A stretch of DNA of 64,000 nt from Salinigranum halophilum (GCF_007004735.1 NZ_SSNL01000006.1:581012-645011); one strand, 5' to 3'; shown: positions 45,171 to 53,996, numbered from the stretch's first letter. Notes: generated by a model from the sequence alone, not told the origin. Numbers and translations are program-made.

Positions 45171-45848
45171 CTACGACGAGCCTCGTCGGCGTAGCGTTCT
45201 TAGATCAGCCTGAATGCGTGCTGCTTGTGGGTTCTGACCCCGATACACGCGTTCGACGTACCCCTCAGCGTTCGTGAGAAGGATCACCATCGAGTGGACG
45301 AACTCGTATGCCGAGTGAGTCGACGCCGTCCGCTGGTAGGTGATCCCGAACGTGTCGGTGATGACCTCTCTCGTTCGCTTAGCAGACGAGGGACGGAGGA
45401 AGTGCCAGTTACCCGTCGTGAGATTGACGTTCATCCGCTCGGCGTACGCCCGAAGCGTGGATTCGGTGTCCCGTTCCGGGTCGAACGTGACCGGCAAGAA
45501 CGTCACCTGGTCACCGTACCCGTTCTCAGCTGCGTCCACCTGTACCGCTCTGAGGTTCGCGACGAGCGCAGGGCAGACGTCCAGACAGCTCGTGAAAAAG
45601 AACGTGACGAGCGTCGGATGGCCGAACGCTGTCGTTGTGACTTGGCGACCGGCGAGCGGAGCCGGGAGCGAGACGCTGGGCAGGGGGTCGCCATATCCAG
45701 GATACGGGAGATCGATATCCGGATCGTACCCCTCTGGTGGGTCGAGCGAGACGTTCTCGGGTCGGCTGGTGAACACCCCGCCGAGGCAGCCGGCAGACGA
45801 GCCCACCCCTCCGACGCCGACCGCTTGCAGATACGTTCGTCGGTTCAT
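45171..45848 (-). CDS. SCO1/SenC-type lipoprotein (CxxxC)
   Basis: 225 aa. Twin-Arg-like leader with lipobox ending SSAGC. Thioredoxin-like SCO fold: TLVTFFFTSCLDVCPALV holds the copper-binding C-x3-C, and a later His (HSMVILL context) completes the site. SCO proteins deliver copper to the CuA centre of cytochrome oxidase or act as thiol-disulfide enzymes. Its ATG overlaps the stop of the next upstream gene by 4 nt, so the two are translated together. A second SCO at 49203 has a different Cys spacing. Confidence 0.88.
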   Translation of the reverse strand: MNRRTYLQAVGVGGVGSSAGCLGGVFTSRPENVSLDPPEGYDPDIDLPYPGYGDPLPSVSLPAPLAGRQVTTTAFGHPTLVTFFFTSCLDVCPALVANLRAVQVDAAENGYGDQVTFLPVTFDPERDTESTLRAYAERMNVNLTTGNWHFLRPSSAKRTREVITDTFGITYQRTASTHSAYEFVHSMVILLTNAEGYVERVYRGQNPQAARIQADLRTLRRRGSS

Positions 45849-46462
45849 CGCAAACCTCGCAGGTGGAAGAACACGGAGACGCCCGTGGATGTGACCGCGA
45901 AGAACGCCGCGATTCCGGCGAGCAGTTGCGTCGTTCTAAGAGACTGGCGAAGTGATGCCACCTCGTCCCGGAGTGCTGTGACCTCTCCGCCGGGCGCGGT
46001 CGTCGGAAGCAGCTGAACCTCGCGAGTCGTGGTGAAGCTCGTCGGTTCTCCGTCGGCCGTCGTCGTCACCGTAAGTTCGTACGTCCCGTTCGTCAGAAAC
46101 GTGTGGGCGAACGTGAAATGCGGGTCGTCAGCTGGGATCTGGGTCGTCATGTGCGTGTGACTCCCGTCCGGTCCAACGATATCGACGGTAACCGGCTGGT
46201 CCGTGAGATCACCACTGTGTCCGTCCGAGACGGTCTCAGTCGGTCCGATCGCGGCGACGAATGTCGTCTCGACACCGGCGACCGGCCGCTCCGGGTTGGA
46301 ATTGATCCCGAGTCGATACTGGTCCTTCTCAACGGTGTCCTGCCACTGGTGTGCACTGGCCGTTCCAGAAATCGCCGCGAGCGCGATCAGCGCGATGACG
46401 AACGCGAGGCAGACGACCCGCCCGGATTCCCGCGACGTCACGTCGGCAGATTCGTCGAACAT
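45845..46462 (-). CDS. Exported protein with Ig-like domain and C-terminal membrane helix
   Basis: 205 aa. A signal-like hydrophobic N-terminus (VVCLAFVIALIALAAISGTASAH) ends before HQW. The mature domain (about 45-155: VEKDQYRLGINSNPERPVAGVET) resembles YtkA/FixH-like Ig-fold proteins often found beside copper and oxidase-assembly genes. Near the end is a coiled coil (EVTALRDEVASLRQSL) and one membrane helix. The N-terminal His residue of the mature form is a common copper ligand, but this is inference. It sits between the P19-like gene (4-nt gap) and the SCO gene. Confidence 0.7.
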   Translation of the reverse strand: MFDESADVTSRESGRVVCLAFVIALIALAAISGTASAHQWQDTVEKDQYRLGINSNPERPVAGVETTFVAAIGPTETVSDGHSGDLTDQPVTVDIVGPDGSHTHMTTQIPADDPHFTFAHTFLTNGTYELTVTTTADGEPTSFTTTREVQLLPTTAPGGEVTALRDEVASLRQSLRTTQLLAGIAAFFAVTSTGVSVFFHLRGLR

Positions 46463-46466
46463 CGAC

Positions 46467-47759
46467 TCAAGGGACAGTGAACGTCATCGTGTCCATGTTC
46501 AGGAACGCCGTCTCGTACCCCTCGTGCCGGGCGACCTGCGGCGGGGTCGTCACGGTGAGTTCAATCTCGTCGCCGGAGTGGAGGTGGTCGACCATCCCGC
46601 CGTAGTGAAAGCCGAACTCGGGGTCCAGCGCGGGCTGCAATCGGCCGTCGAAGAGCGTCCGCTTCTCGCCGTGTCCCGTCGAGGTGATCGTCATGTCGAG
46701 TCCCATCCCCGGGACCACGAGGCGGTTGTACGGCGTCTGGGCCGAGACGGCGATGTACGTTCCGACGCCCTCGATCTGATGGCTGTGGGCCGACTCGTCC
46801 GTCTGCGTCTCGTTCGTCTCGTCGTGGTGGTCCCCACCGTTTTCGCTTGCACCATCGTGCTGGCCGGCACCGGCGAACCGTCCGTGTGAAATCGACTGAA
46901 CGACGAATCGGCTGTCGCCACTCATCGCCTCCCCGATGTTCTCTCCGGGGAGTGGGTCCGGTGCGCTCCCACTCGGCATCATCCCCATAGCTGTTCCCGC
47001 GTCGCCCTCCATACTCATCTCCGCGTCGTCCTCCATCCCCATCCCCATCTCAGTCCCAGTCTCGGTCTCCTCGCCCATCTGCATCCCCATGCCCATACTC
47101 ATTCCCATGGGTTCGATGGCGTCGAGTTCGCCGGCGCGCTCGTCGAGGATCTCGTACGAGATGTCGTTCCTGGCAGACTCACTGAATTCGAATTCGATGG
47201 TCGCCTGAGCGGGCTCTTCGAAGCGTCCCTCGAACTCGCCGAACCGATCGATCTGCGTGCCGCCCACGCTTACGTTTACATCGTACGTTCCATCGCCGTC
47301 GAGCGGGAAGTTCGCGCCGTAGTGAAAGCCCATCTGTTGTGAGAGCATCGGATAGATCGCCTCCTGCGTGACGAGCGATCCGTCTTTCACGATCTCAACC
47401 GACAGCCCAGTCGCCGGGACGACGGTCCCCGTCTCTCGATGGAACGGTGTCGCCATCAGATGGATCATGTCGTCACGCTGAATGTCGATGCGCCGTGCGA
47501 CGAACGCATCCTCTTCCTGTTCGATAACCCAGAACCGGTGTGGATAGCTGTACATGAGGCTGATGGACAGGTCGCCCGCCATCCCCATTCCGACCATCTC
47601 CATGCCCTCCTGATGCGTCGGGACGTAGACCGCGTTCGGTCGGTCTTCGAGAACCGGAGGCTCGTTACCGACCCTCGTCTCGAACACGGAACCGAGACAT
47701 CCAGCTGAGGCACCCATCGCCACCGCTCCTGCGAGTCCGAGGGCCGATCGTCGTCTCAT
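46467..47759 (-). CDS. P19/Tp34-like metal-binding lipoprotein with Met-rich stretch
   Basis: 430 aa from the ATG at 47759. The lipobox leader MRRRSALGLAGAVAMGASAGC is followed by an Ig-like domain typical of P19/Tp34 iron- or copper-binding proteins (MYSYPHRFWVIEQEEDAFV with conserved Met/His). A Met-rich stretch (about 245-290, repeated MGMGM units) and a His/Asp-rich segment (GQHDGASENGGDHHDETNE) look like copper or iron collecting regions. A second domain closes the protein (GFHYGGMVDHLH). P19 proteins work with FTR1-type permeases and thioredoxin-like partners; no FTR1 is in this window. DUF7350 is my recollection. Confidence 0.75.
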   Translation of the reverse strand: MRRRSALGLAGAVAMGASAGCLGSVFETRVGNEPPVLEDRPNAVYVPTHQEGMEMVGMGMAGDLSISLMYSYPHRFWVIEQEEDAFVARRIDIQRDDMIHLMATPFHRETGTVVPATGLSVEIVKDGSLVTQEAIYPMLSQQMGFHYGANFPLDGDGTYDVNVSVGGTQIDRFGEFEGRFEEPAQATIEFEFSESARNDISYEILDERAGELDAIEPMGMSMGMGMQMGEETETGTEMGMGMEDDAEMSMEGDAGTAMGMMPSGSAPDPLPGENIGEAMSGDSRFVVQSISHGRFAGAGQHDGASENGGDHHDETNETQTDESAHSHQIEGVGTYIAVSAQTPYNRLVVPGMGLDMTITSTGHGEKRTLFDGRLQPALDPEFGFHYGGMVDHLHSGDEIELTVTTPPQVARHEGYETAFLNMDTMTFTVP

Positions 47760-47992
47760 ACGTGTGGTTACGGAGTACGAGGGTTGTCGCTTCTGGTCCA
47801 TTCGACGAATGTACCCCTGCGCTGGGTCTCGAACCACGCCAGCTGGAACGTCGTCACTTCGGTCAGAGAGTGTGAACCGCCTCGGGGTCAAGCCCCGTGG
47901 CATTCGCCTCGACAGCCGGTAAACCGTCTCGACACGGCAACCGTGTTCGGCTGAACGTGGGTTCGAGACCCGACACCACGGAGGCCGTTCGC

Positions 47993-48535
47993 TCACTCGA
48001 AGCCGTCGTCGACGTCGCGATGGTCGGCCGAGAGGAGGCTGTCGACCAGCCGCGTGAAGCGGTCCACGAGCCGACCGGGAAGCGATGGTTCGACCAGTCG
48101 GAGCATCCGCACCGTCTCCTCGGGGTGGGCGACCACGAGCGTGACGCGATTCCGTGCGTCGCGCTCTTTCACCACGAGTTCCTGTTCGACGAGATGGTCG
48201 AGGTGCCACTCGAGCGTGCTCCGGGCGATGTCCAACTCGTCGGCGACCGCACCGGGCGGACTCGGGCCGTTCCGAATCAGGCACACCAGCACGTCGCGGG
48301 CCGTCTCCCGGCGTAAGACCGCGATGGCCCCCCGTTCCCACGGGCCGTACTCCGGTGTGAAGTAGTGGGTCCGGCCGTACAGCGACTCCTCGACGACGTC
48401 ATCGGCCCGTTTGAGCTTCTTCAGGTGGTACTGTGTCTGTCCCGGGGCCAGGTCCAGCACCCGAGTGAGCTCGTTGAAGTGGACGCCCGGGTGATCCACG
48501 ACGTGTTTGCGGATTCGGTCTCGCTGGTGACTCAC
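47993..48535 (-). CDS. Two-domain winged-helix transcriptional regulator
   Basis: 180 aa, GTG start overlapping the upstream stop as GTGA. Two wHTH units in tandem: about 2-58 (KHVVDHPGVHFNELTRVLDLAPGQTQYHL) and about 80-150 (ISRNGPSPPGAVADELDIARSTLEWHL-like). A haloarchaeal family with ArsR/MarR-like folds controlling membrane or metal genes. It is in an operon with a small membrane protein at 48532. Divergent or parallel targets could be the P19-like and SCO genes on both sides; this is inference. No ligand-binding domain is seen. Confidence 0.82.
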   Translation of the reverse strand: MSHQRDRIRKHVVDHPGVHFNELTRVLDLAPGQTQYHLKKLKRADDVVEESLYGRTHYFTPEYGPWERGAIAVLRRETARDVLVCLIRNGPSPPGAVADELDIARSTLEWHLDHLVEQELVVKERDARNRVTLVVAHPEETVRMLRLVEPSLPGRLVDRFTRLVDSLLSADHRDVDDGFE

Positions 48536-48861
48536 GACGCTGGCACCTCGTTCGAGACGGCTCTGGCGTAGTAGACAGCCGCGACGACCAGCGCGACGAG
48601 TACCACGTCCATCCCGTGTTCGAGGAGGTGATGCGTCGACGGTGAGAGCATCCCGAACATGCTGACGCCGGCGACGAGCGAGCGACCCAGCAGCGCCGCG
48701 AACGCGGCCACTATGAGGAGGTACGGCCGCGACCGTCGCTGAACGAACGCGGCGAACGCCAAGCCCAAGAGTACTGCCGTCCCGACCGCCGCGACAGTGA
48801 CGAGGACGAGTAAGGTGACCGACCCAATGTCGGGCAGTGTGTGGAGCAGAACGGTCACCAT
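48532..48861 (-). CDS. Small membrane protein in the wHTH operon (DUF7471-like)
   Basis: 109 aa, about three membrane segments (15-40, 48-68, 78-100). Contains a conserved-looking THHLLEHGMD between segments, with His residues that could face the outside. DUF7471 is recalled only vaguely. Encoded just before, and coupled by GTGA overlap with, the wHTH regulator, which suggests a membrane sensor-regulator pair. Function unknown. Confidence 0.7.
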   Translation of the reverse strand: MVTVLLHTLPDIGSVTLLVLVTVAAVGTAVLLGLAFAAFVQRRSRPYLLIVAAFAALLGRSLVAGVSMFGMLSPSTHHLLEHGMDVVLVALVVAAVYYARAVSNEVPAS

Positions 48862-49202
48862 AGTTTCGTCCTTCGGCGCGTGCGCACCTGAGTGTGTCGC
48901 TACGGGTCCGGCTGGAGGTGTAGGCTCACTTACGACGTAACCCTCCGACGACCGGTTGTGAGATGATTCACAGCGAGAAGACGGTGTATCCGATCATGAG
49001 CACGACCAGCGGAAAGTGCCCTCAATGGGTAGCCGACACGGATACGTACCGCTTGACCGCGACGTAATATGCTATCACGACCGTGACGACAACCGAAAGA
49101 CCGACCGGAGTCTGGGTTCGGAAAACGGGTTCGGTCCTTCGGAGCCGCGTTTTCGAGAGCTAAACCAGTCAGGCCAAATGTTCGAGGCCGTAAGTGCCGA
49201 GT
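48862..49202. other. Intergenic region with a possible membrane-protein fossil
   Basis: 341 bp between divergent genes. On the minus strand, a frame around 48965-49100 encodes hydrophobic pieces (VTVVIAYYVAVKRY and GHFPLVVLMIGYTVFSL) separated by an in-frame stop. It looks like the decayed tail of a membrane protein. The remainder should hold the promoters of the operons at 48861 and 49203. Confidence 0.35.
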
Positions 49203-49889
49203 ATGCATCGACGAACGTTTCTCAGGTCGACCGGAGCAGTTGGAGCGATCGGTGGAGTCGCCGGCTGTCTCGGTGGGCTCGGCGAATCGGGGGCCGAGGG
49301 CACGGTGCTTGGGCCGCCCGAACAGGACCTGAGCGCAGCCTCTCACCCGAGTTACGGGGACGAGATGCCCGCGTTCACCGTCCCTGACCCGATCACGGGC
49401 GAGGACGTATCGGTCGCGGAGTTCGAGGGCGATCGGGCTGTCCTGTGGACCTCCTTCTACACGAGCTGTCCGGACGGGGTTTGCCCCGCTCTCGTTCTCC
49501 GGCTCCGGCGCGCACAGGCCGCCGCTGCTGAGGGCGGATACGGCGACGAAGCCGCGTTCCTCGCGCTCACGTTCGACCCCGAGCGCGACACCGCCGACGT
49601 CCTCCGCGAGTACGCCGGCCAGCAGGGCGTCGATCTCGACGCGGGTAACTGGCACTTCCTCCGTCCCGAATCGTACGAGGCGGGCCAGGAGCTACTGGAC
49701 GAGCAGTTCGGGCTGGTAATCGAGAAACGGTCCGCCGACCAGTACGAGAATCTGGAGTACCAGTTCCCCCACTACGGGCTGATCCTTCTCGCCAACAAGG
49801 AAGGGATCGTCGAGCGAGCGTACCCGAGGGGTCCACGGACGGACATCGAGACACTCGTGAGCGACTTCGAACGGGTGGTCACCGCGTGA
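49203..49889 (+). CDS. SCO1/SenC-type lipoprotein with C-x4-C
   Basis: 228 aa from the ATG at 49203. Lipobox leader RRTFLRSTGAVGAIGGVAGC. The SCO fold is clear, but the active motif is SCPDGVCPALV with four residues between the Cys (C-x4-C), one more than the canonical C-x3-C of copper SCO proteins and the paralogue at 45171. A His in YQFPHYGLILL is in the place of the usual His ligand. It starts an operon with a TlpA-like thioredoxin and CcdA, so it could be a thiol oxidoreductase rather than a copper chaperone. GTG of the next gene overlaps its stop. Confidence 0.88.
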   Translation: MHRRTFLRSTGAVGAIGGVAGCLGGLGESGAEGTVLGPPEQDLSAASHPSYGDEMPAFTVPDPITGEDVSVAEFEGDRAVLWTSFYTSCPDGVCPALVLRLRRAQAAAAEGGYGDEAAFLALTFDPERDTADVLREYAGQQGVDLDAGNWHFLRPESYEAGQELLDEQFGLVIEKRSADQYENLEYQFPHYGLILLANKEGIVERAYPRGPRTDIETLVSDFERVVTA

Positions 49890-50434
49890 GGCGTCGCCAC
49901 TTCCTCGCTGGAATTGCCAGCGCGGGCCTATTGGGAGGTGCCGGACTCGTCGCGACGGGGAACGCACCGGCGGCCCTCGGCTTCGGTGACGACGGTACGG
50001 AGCCGGTTAACCCGACGACCATCCGGACGGTCGATGCCCCGGGCAGCCGCGACGGTAAGGTGACGATTCCAGCGACTGGGCAACCCACGTTTGTCGATTT
50101 CTTCGGGACGTGGTGTGCGCCCTGTATCGAGCAGATGCCGGCACTTCGCGAGGCCGAAGCCCGAATCGGAGACGAGGTCTTGTTCGTCTCGGTGACGACC
50201 GAAGACGTCGGTGGCTCGGTGAGCGAGGAGACAGTCGCCGACTGGTGGCGTGAAAACGGCGGCGACTGGCTGGTCGCCGCCGACGTGACCGCCGAACTCG
50301 CGGCCAAGCTCAACGTCGGGGGGTATCCGACTGCCGTGGCACTCGATGCGACCGGGAGAGTCCAGTGGTCCGACACGGGTGTCCACACTGCCGATGAACT
50401 CGTCACGAAGATCCAGGCCACCCTCGAGCGATGA
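49886..50434 (+). CDS. TlpA-like periplasmic-type thioredoxin
   Basis: 182 aa, GTG start overlapping the SCO stop. An N-terminal Arg-Arg leader (MRRRHFLAGIASAGLLGGAGLV) directs export. Thioredoxin fold with the active site FGTWCAPCIEQMPAL (CxxC), and a cis-Pro loop GGYPTAVAL. Works with CcdA to keep extracytoplasmic thiols reduced, for example in SCO, cytochrome c or metal proteins. The stop overlaps the CcdA start (ATGA). A good functional trio with its neighbours. Confidence 0.9.
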   Translation: MRRRHFLAGIASAGLLGGAGLVATGNAPAALGFGDDGTEPVNPTTIRTVDAPGSRDGKVTIPATGQPTFVDFFGTWCAPCIEQMPALREAEARIGDEVLFVSVTTEDVGGSVSEETVADWWRENGGDWLVAADVTAELAAKLNVGGYPTAVALDATGRVQWSDTGVHTADELVTKIQATLER

Positions 50435-51096
50435 CAAGTGAGACGCTCGTGGCCAACGTTCCGTTCGCGCTCACGGCGGGGGTCGCGACGTTCTTCTCGC
50501 CGTGCGCGTATCCCCTCCTCCCAGGGTACGTTGGCTTCTATCTAAACTCGGTGGAGGCCGAGAACGCGTCTCTCACCGGAGCAGGGAGTCGCGGAGTCGC
50601 AGCCGCGCTGGGAGTGCTCGTGACGTTCGCACTTCTCGGCGGTGCAACGGCGTGGGTCGGCCAGGAGACGCTATCAGATATTACGATCTTCGAGACGCTC
50701 GTCGGCGGATTACTCGTCGTATTCGGGCTGCTCGTCGTGCTCGAGCGCGCCCCATCGCTGTCGTTCTCCCTGCCGAAGCGCCGATCGAGCGTGTTCGGAT
50801 TCGGTCTTTTCGGTGCGGGATACGCGCTGGCCGGGGCCGGCTGCGTCGCACCGATTTTCCTCGCGGTCGTTGCCCGCGCGATTGCACTCCCGACTGAGGC
50901 AGCGGTGCTTGTTTTAGCGGTCTACGCTGGTGTCGTCGCTGCCCTGATGGCTGCGACGACTATCCTGACCGGGGTTGGGCTCGTTAGCAATACCAATCGC
51001 ATCATGGCTTACTCCGGACACATAAAACGCCTCGCCGGCGCGGTCATGATACTCGCGGGGCTCGGTCAGCTGTACCTCTCTCTCGTCGTCTACTGA
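50431..51096 (+). CDS. ccdA: CcdA cytochrome c biogenesis/thiol transporter
   Basis: 221 aa, about six membrane helices. The CcdA signature VATFFSPCAYPLLPGYVGFYL (Pro-Cys-Ala-x-Pro) near the N-terminus and GYALAGAGCVAPIFLAV in the second half place the two Cys pair residues in membrane helices, as in CcdA/DsbD-beta. It moves reducing equivalents across the membrane to the thioredoxin encoded just upstream (4-nt overlap). The operon with SCO suggests copper-centre or oxidase assembly. Confidence 0.92.
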   Translation: MTSETLVANVPFALTAGVATFFSPCAYPLLPGYVGFYLNSVEAENASLTGAGSRGVAAALGVLVTFALLGGATAWVGQETLSDITIFETLVGGLLVVFGLLVVLERAPSLSFSLPKRRSSVFGFGLFGAGYALAGAGCVAPIFLAVVARAIALPTEAAVLVLAVYAGVVAALMAATTILTGVGLVSNTNRIMAYSGHIKRLAGAVMILAGLGQLYLSLVVY

Positions 51097-51284
51097 TACA
51101 CAACTGACTCTTCTATCAGTGACTGCTTCCTTGAGCTTCATCGGCAGATGTTCACGTGTAACTCAGCAGGTCGCAGACGTAGTGATGATACGGCTGACAG
51201 TTGCCAGATCTACTCTGTAGTGTTCGAACTCGGCGCTTTGCAGCGGGGAGGCGGCCCGAGACAGCTGTCAGACCGATACAACCG

Positions 51285-52004
51285 TTATATCCGTTTTGCT
51301 GTCACGTGCCGAGTCCTCACTGCGAGGACCGTCGCCAGTATCGTCAGCACGACAGCACCCACAGCGGCGATTTCGTGCGCCGGGGAGACGTGCTGGACGG
51401 TTCCGTTTACGATCGGCTCGACCGGTAGGAGGGTGTGATGCGGTGTCCCGACGATCGGGACGAAGTAGTCGACGAGGTCGTTGAATCCGTACCAGACCAC
51501 GGCAACGAGAATCGCTCGGCCGGGAAAGTCACTGTAGCGATGGATGAGGAACGCTTGGATAACCATCCCGAGGTGCGAGACGAACAGGAAGGCGTACATC
51601 ACGTTCGACGCGAGCTCTCGCCCCAGTAGTGGAACGACCTGCGGTGGTGGCGTGACTGTCGCGAGAAACGCGTCCGCGAACACTGTCAAGACGTACGGCG
51701 TCCAGAGGCCGAGCTTGATACAGCCGAAAAACGCCAACACGTTCAGGTACTCGTTCGACCGGCCGAGTTTGTACAGCGCCAGCGAGCAGGCGATGAACAA
51801 CGTGGCTATCGGACTGTCCGGGACGACCGGCCACGCGACAATGGGCTCGAGTCGGAACTGCGGGATGTAGTACCAGAAGCCGAACACCGTCCCCACGAGG
51901 TTGATCGCGACGATTACCCACGCGTACTGCAGGGCAACCGTCTCAACCCGCCGAGGAAGCGGCGCGAGATACCGGGGAAGGCGCTCAGTCGTGTCTACGC
52001 CCAT
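51285..52004 (-). CDS. DUF1405 membrane protein
   Basis: 239 aa with about seven membrane segments. Conserved-looking stretches are NLVGTVFGFWYYIPQF and FLVSHLGMVIQAFLIHRY plus FNDLVDYFVPIVG, consistent with the DUF1405 family. The N-terminus overlaps the end of the CbiO gene by 20 bp, so it belongs to the cobalt operon. In haloarchaea this family often appears in Co/Ni transport loci, maybe as an accessory subunit. No enzymatic motif. Confidence 0.8.
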   Translation of the reverse strand: MGVDTTERLPRYLAPLPRRVETVALQYAWVIVAINLVGTVFGFWYYIPQFRLEPIVAWPVVPDSPIATLFIACSLALYKLGRSNEYLNVLAFFGCIKLGLWTPYVLTVFADAFLATVTPPPQVVPLLGRELASNVMYAFLFVSHLGMVIQAFLIHRYSDFPGRAILVAVVWYGFNDLVDYFVPIVGTPHHTLLPVEPIVNGTVQHVSPAHEIAAVGAVVLTILATVLAVRTRHVTAKRI

Positions 52005-52860
52005 CTGGAGTCTGTGTCTGTGTGGTTGCCAGGTCGTTGGCTTCTGTGAGAAGTGACACGAGATCCGCTTCCGTCACTGGCTGTGCGGTCGCATCCAACC
52101 CCGCATCCCGAGCCACACGAACTGGGCTTGGCGGGTGAAGGTTCGCGTCCGCCAACAGCGCGCCGTCGTAGAACACCGCTCGGGGCGTCCCGCTTCCGAC
52201 GACGTTGCCGTCGGCCATCACGCAGACTCGGTCTGAGACTTCAGCGGCGAATTCGAGGTCGTGGGTCGACAGGACGACGCTGATACCCTCTTCGTGGATC
52301 TGCTCGATCCGGTCGGCGACCAGTTGAGACCGCTCGGGGTCGAGGCCCGCCAATGGTTCGTCCAGCACGACCACACTCGGTTCGAGGACGAGCACGCCGG
52401 CGAGGCCGACGAGACGTTTCTCGCCACCGCTCAGGTAGTGTGGGATTCGATCTTCGAGGTGGCTCGCGTCGACGGTCGCGAGTGCCTCACGAGCGCGGGC
52501 TCTCGCTTCGTCACCGGGCACGCCGTAGTTCTGGAGGCCGAACATCACGTCATCGAGGACCGTGGGGGCGACGAGTTGCGTATCGGCGTCCTGAAAGACG
52601 AAGCCGACTTCCTTTCGCGCGTGTGCTTTGTTGTCCTCGGTAATCGGCGTGCCGTCGACGACGAGGTCGCCGTCGTCGGGGACGAGCGTGGCGTTCAGGT
52701 GTTCGAGGAGCGTCGACTTCCCGGCGCCGTTGCCACCGACGAGCGCGACGACTTCGTTGGGGTACACCGAGAAGTCGACGTCGTGCATGCCGACTGTCCC
52801 GTCGGGGTAGGTGTGGGCCTCACACTGGAGGTCGACCAGCGGCGAGTCCTTTCGGCTCAC
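51985..52860 (-). CDS. cbiO: Cobalt/nickel ECF-type ABC ATPase (CbiO)
   Basis: 291 aa, GTG start overlapping the cbiQ stop as GTGA. Walker A GGNGAGKST (about 42-50), signature LSGGEKRLVGLA (about 143), Walker B VVVLDEPLAGLDP and the CbiO-specific HTYPDGTVGMHDVDF start. Supplies energy to the CbiMNQ importer. The long acidic C-terminal extension (about 245-291) has no known role. Operon order cbiM-cbiN-cbiQ-cbiO-DUF1405 is clear. Confidence 0.92.
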   Translation of the reverse strand: MSRKDSPLVDLQCEAHTYPDGTVGMHDVDFSVYPNEVVALVGGNGAGKSTLLEHLNATLVPDDGDLVVDGTPITEDNKAHARKEVGFVFQDADTQLVAPTVLDDVMFGLQNYGVPGDEARARAREALATVDASHLEDRIPHYLSGGEKRLVGLAGVLVLEPSVVVLDEPLAGLDPERSQLVADRIEQIHEEGISVVLSTHDLEFAAEVSDRVCVMADGNVVGSGTPRAVFYDGALLADANLHPPSPVRVARDAGLDATAQPVTEADLVSLLTEANDLATTQTQTPDGRRHD

Positions 52861-53669
52861 AGCCCCACCCCGTAGACCGCGACCGCTGCGTAGCCGACGA
52901 CGGCGACGTACGAACCGACCACGACGAACAGTTCGTGGATCGGTGGCCGCGAGACGTCGCCGTACAGCGTGATGTCGCCGTTGTAACCACGGGCTTCCAT
53001 CGACTTGACGAGGCGTTCGGACTGCTCGATCGCCGTCAGCAAAGTCATCCCGAGGATCCGGGCGTACAGCCGTTTGTTCGACCAGAACTCCGAGAAGTTC
53101 GCACCCCGGGAAAGCGCGGCTTTCACGAGGTCCTCGAGCGTCTCGATCATGACGAACGTGAACCGATACGTAAGCAGCGCGATCTGGTCGATCGGCCGGG
53201 GGAGTAACCGCCCGAGCATGTACGCAATATCCGTGTATTTGGTCGTCATCGATGCCGTCAAGGCGAAGGTGACGACCGTAAGTGACCGGCAGGTGAGTTC
53301 CCCGAAGAGCACGAGCCCTGCCAACGTGACCGAGAGTTCACCGAGCGGTGTCGAGAGCGCGCCACCGATTGGCGTCCCCGGTTCGAGAAACGCCAGCGGC
53401 CCGGCGACGGAGACGATGAACAGCATCGGGAGCGTGTACCAGCCAGCGAGCCGCCGATACGGCAATCCCGCCAGACCATAGATTACGAGGACGGATCCAT
53501 ACAGTCCGGCTAGGAGCGCGAGGCGGTCGAACACCGTGACGGCGAGGACGAGCGCGCCGACGACCCCGACCTTCGTCCATGGGTTGACACGGTGTAACGG
53601 TCCGTCCCGTCGCTCTGCGAACGCCGTGATGAGCCGCGGGTCCGGGACGTGATTCGAGAGTGTCGTCAC
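52857..53669 (-). CDS. cbiQ: Cobalt/nickel ECF transmembrane subunit (CbiQ)
   Basis: 270 aa, GTG start. About five to six membrane segments. The characteristic CbiQ segment with LVKAALSRGANFSEFWSNK and ERLVKSMEARGYNG (the coupling A-R-G motifs) is present. Connects the ATPase CbiO with the substrate-binding CbiM/CbiN. Starts 3 nt after cbiN ends. N-terminal polar stretch DGPLHRVNPWTKVG is also typical. Confidence 0.92.
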   Translation of the reverse strand: MTTLSNHVPDPRLITAFAERRDGPLHRVNPWTKVGVVGALVLAVTVFDRLALLAGLYGSVLVIYGLAGLPYRRLAGWYTLPMLFIVSVAGPLAFLEPGTPIGGALSTPLGELSVTLAGLVLFGELTCRSLTVVTFALTASMTTKYTDIAYMLGRLLPRPIDQIALLTYRFTFVMIETLEDLVKAALSRGANFSEFWSNKRLYARILGMTLLTAIEQSERLVKSMEARGYNGDITLYGDVSRPPIHELFVVVGSYVAVVGYAAVAVYGVGL

Positions 53670-53672
53670 AGT

Positions 53673-53996
53673 TTACCGGGCCTGGCGGTCTCCGTCTCCG
53701 AAGCCGCCGTAGCGGTCGGCGTAGACGTACATGCCGACACCAATCACGATCATCAAGAGGACGAGCCCACCGAATTCGAGCATCAGCCCACCCTTTCGGA
53801 TCGGGCCAGCGACGACGATGCCGCGGCCGAAGTCGACGAGCGCGCCACCGCTCTCTTGCACGCCGCGCTGGAGTGCCTGAGCGGAGCGCTTCGCCCACGG
53901 GAGTGCGCCGCCTGTCGCGGTGAAGCCCCAGTACCCAGCGGCGAGGAAGGCCGCGAAGAGGGCGGCCAGGCCACCGTACTGTTTCCAGCGCTGCAT
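53673..53996 (-). CDS. cbiN: CbiN/PDGLE-type small subunit of the Co/Ni importer
   Basis: 107 aa, two membrane segments (about 8-28 and 72-92) with a loop between them. The position between CbiM and CbiQ and the topology match CbiN, which is needed for initial metal uptake. The usual PDGLE motif is replaced by GALPWAKRSAQALQ, so it is a divergent member. Its ATG overlaps the cbiM stop by 1 nt. Confidence 0.8.
   Translation of the reverse strand: MQRWKQYGGLAALFAAFLAAGYWGFTATGGALPWAKRSAQALQRGVQESGGALVDFGRGIVVAGPIRKGGLMLEFGGLVLLMIVIGVGMYVYADRYGGFGDGDRQAR

Noticed and set aside
48930..49655. 241-codon minus-strand frame opposite the SCO gene
   Set aside because: Antisense to a gene with signal peptide and SCO motif; the product is Arg-rich without domains.
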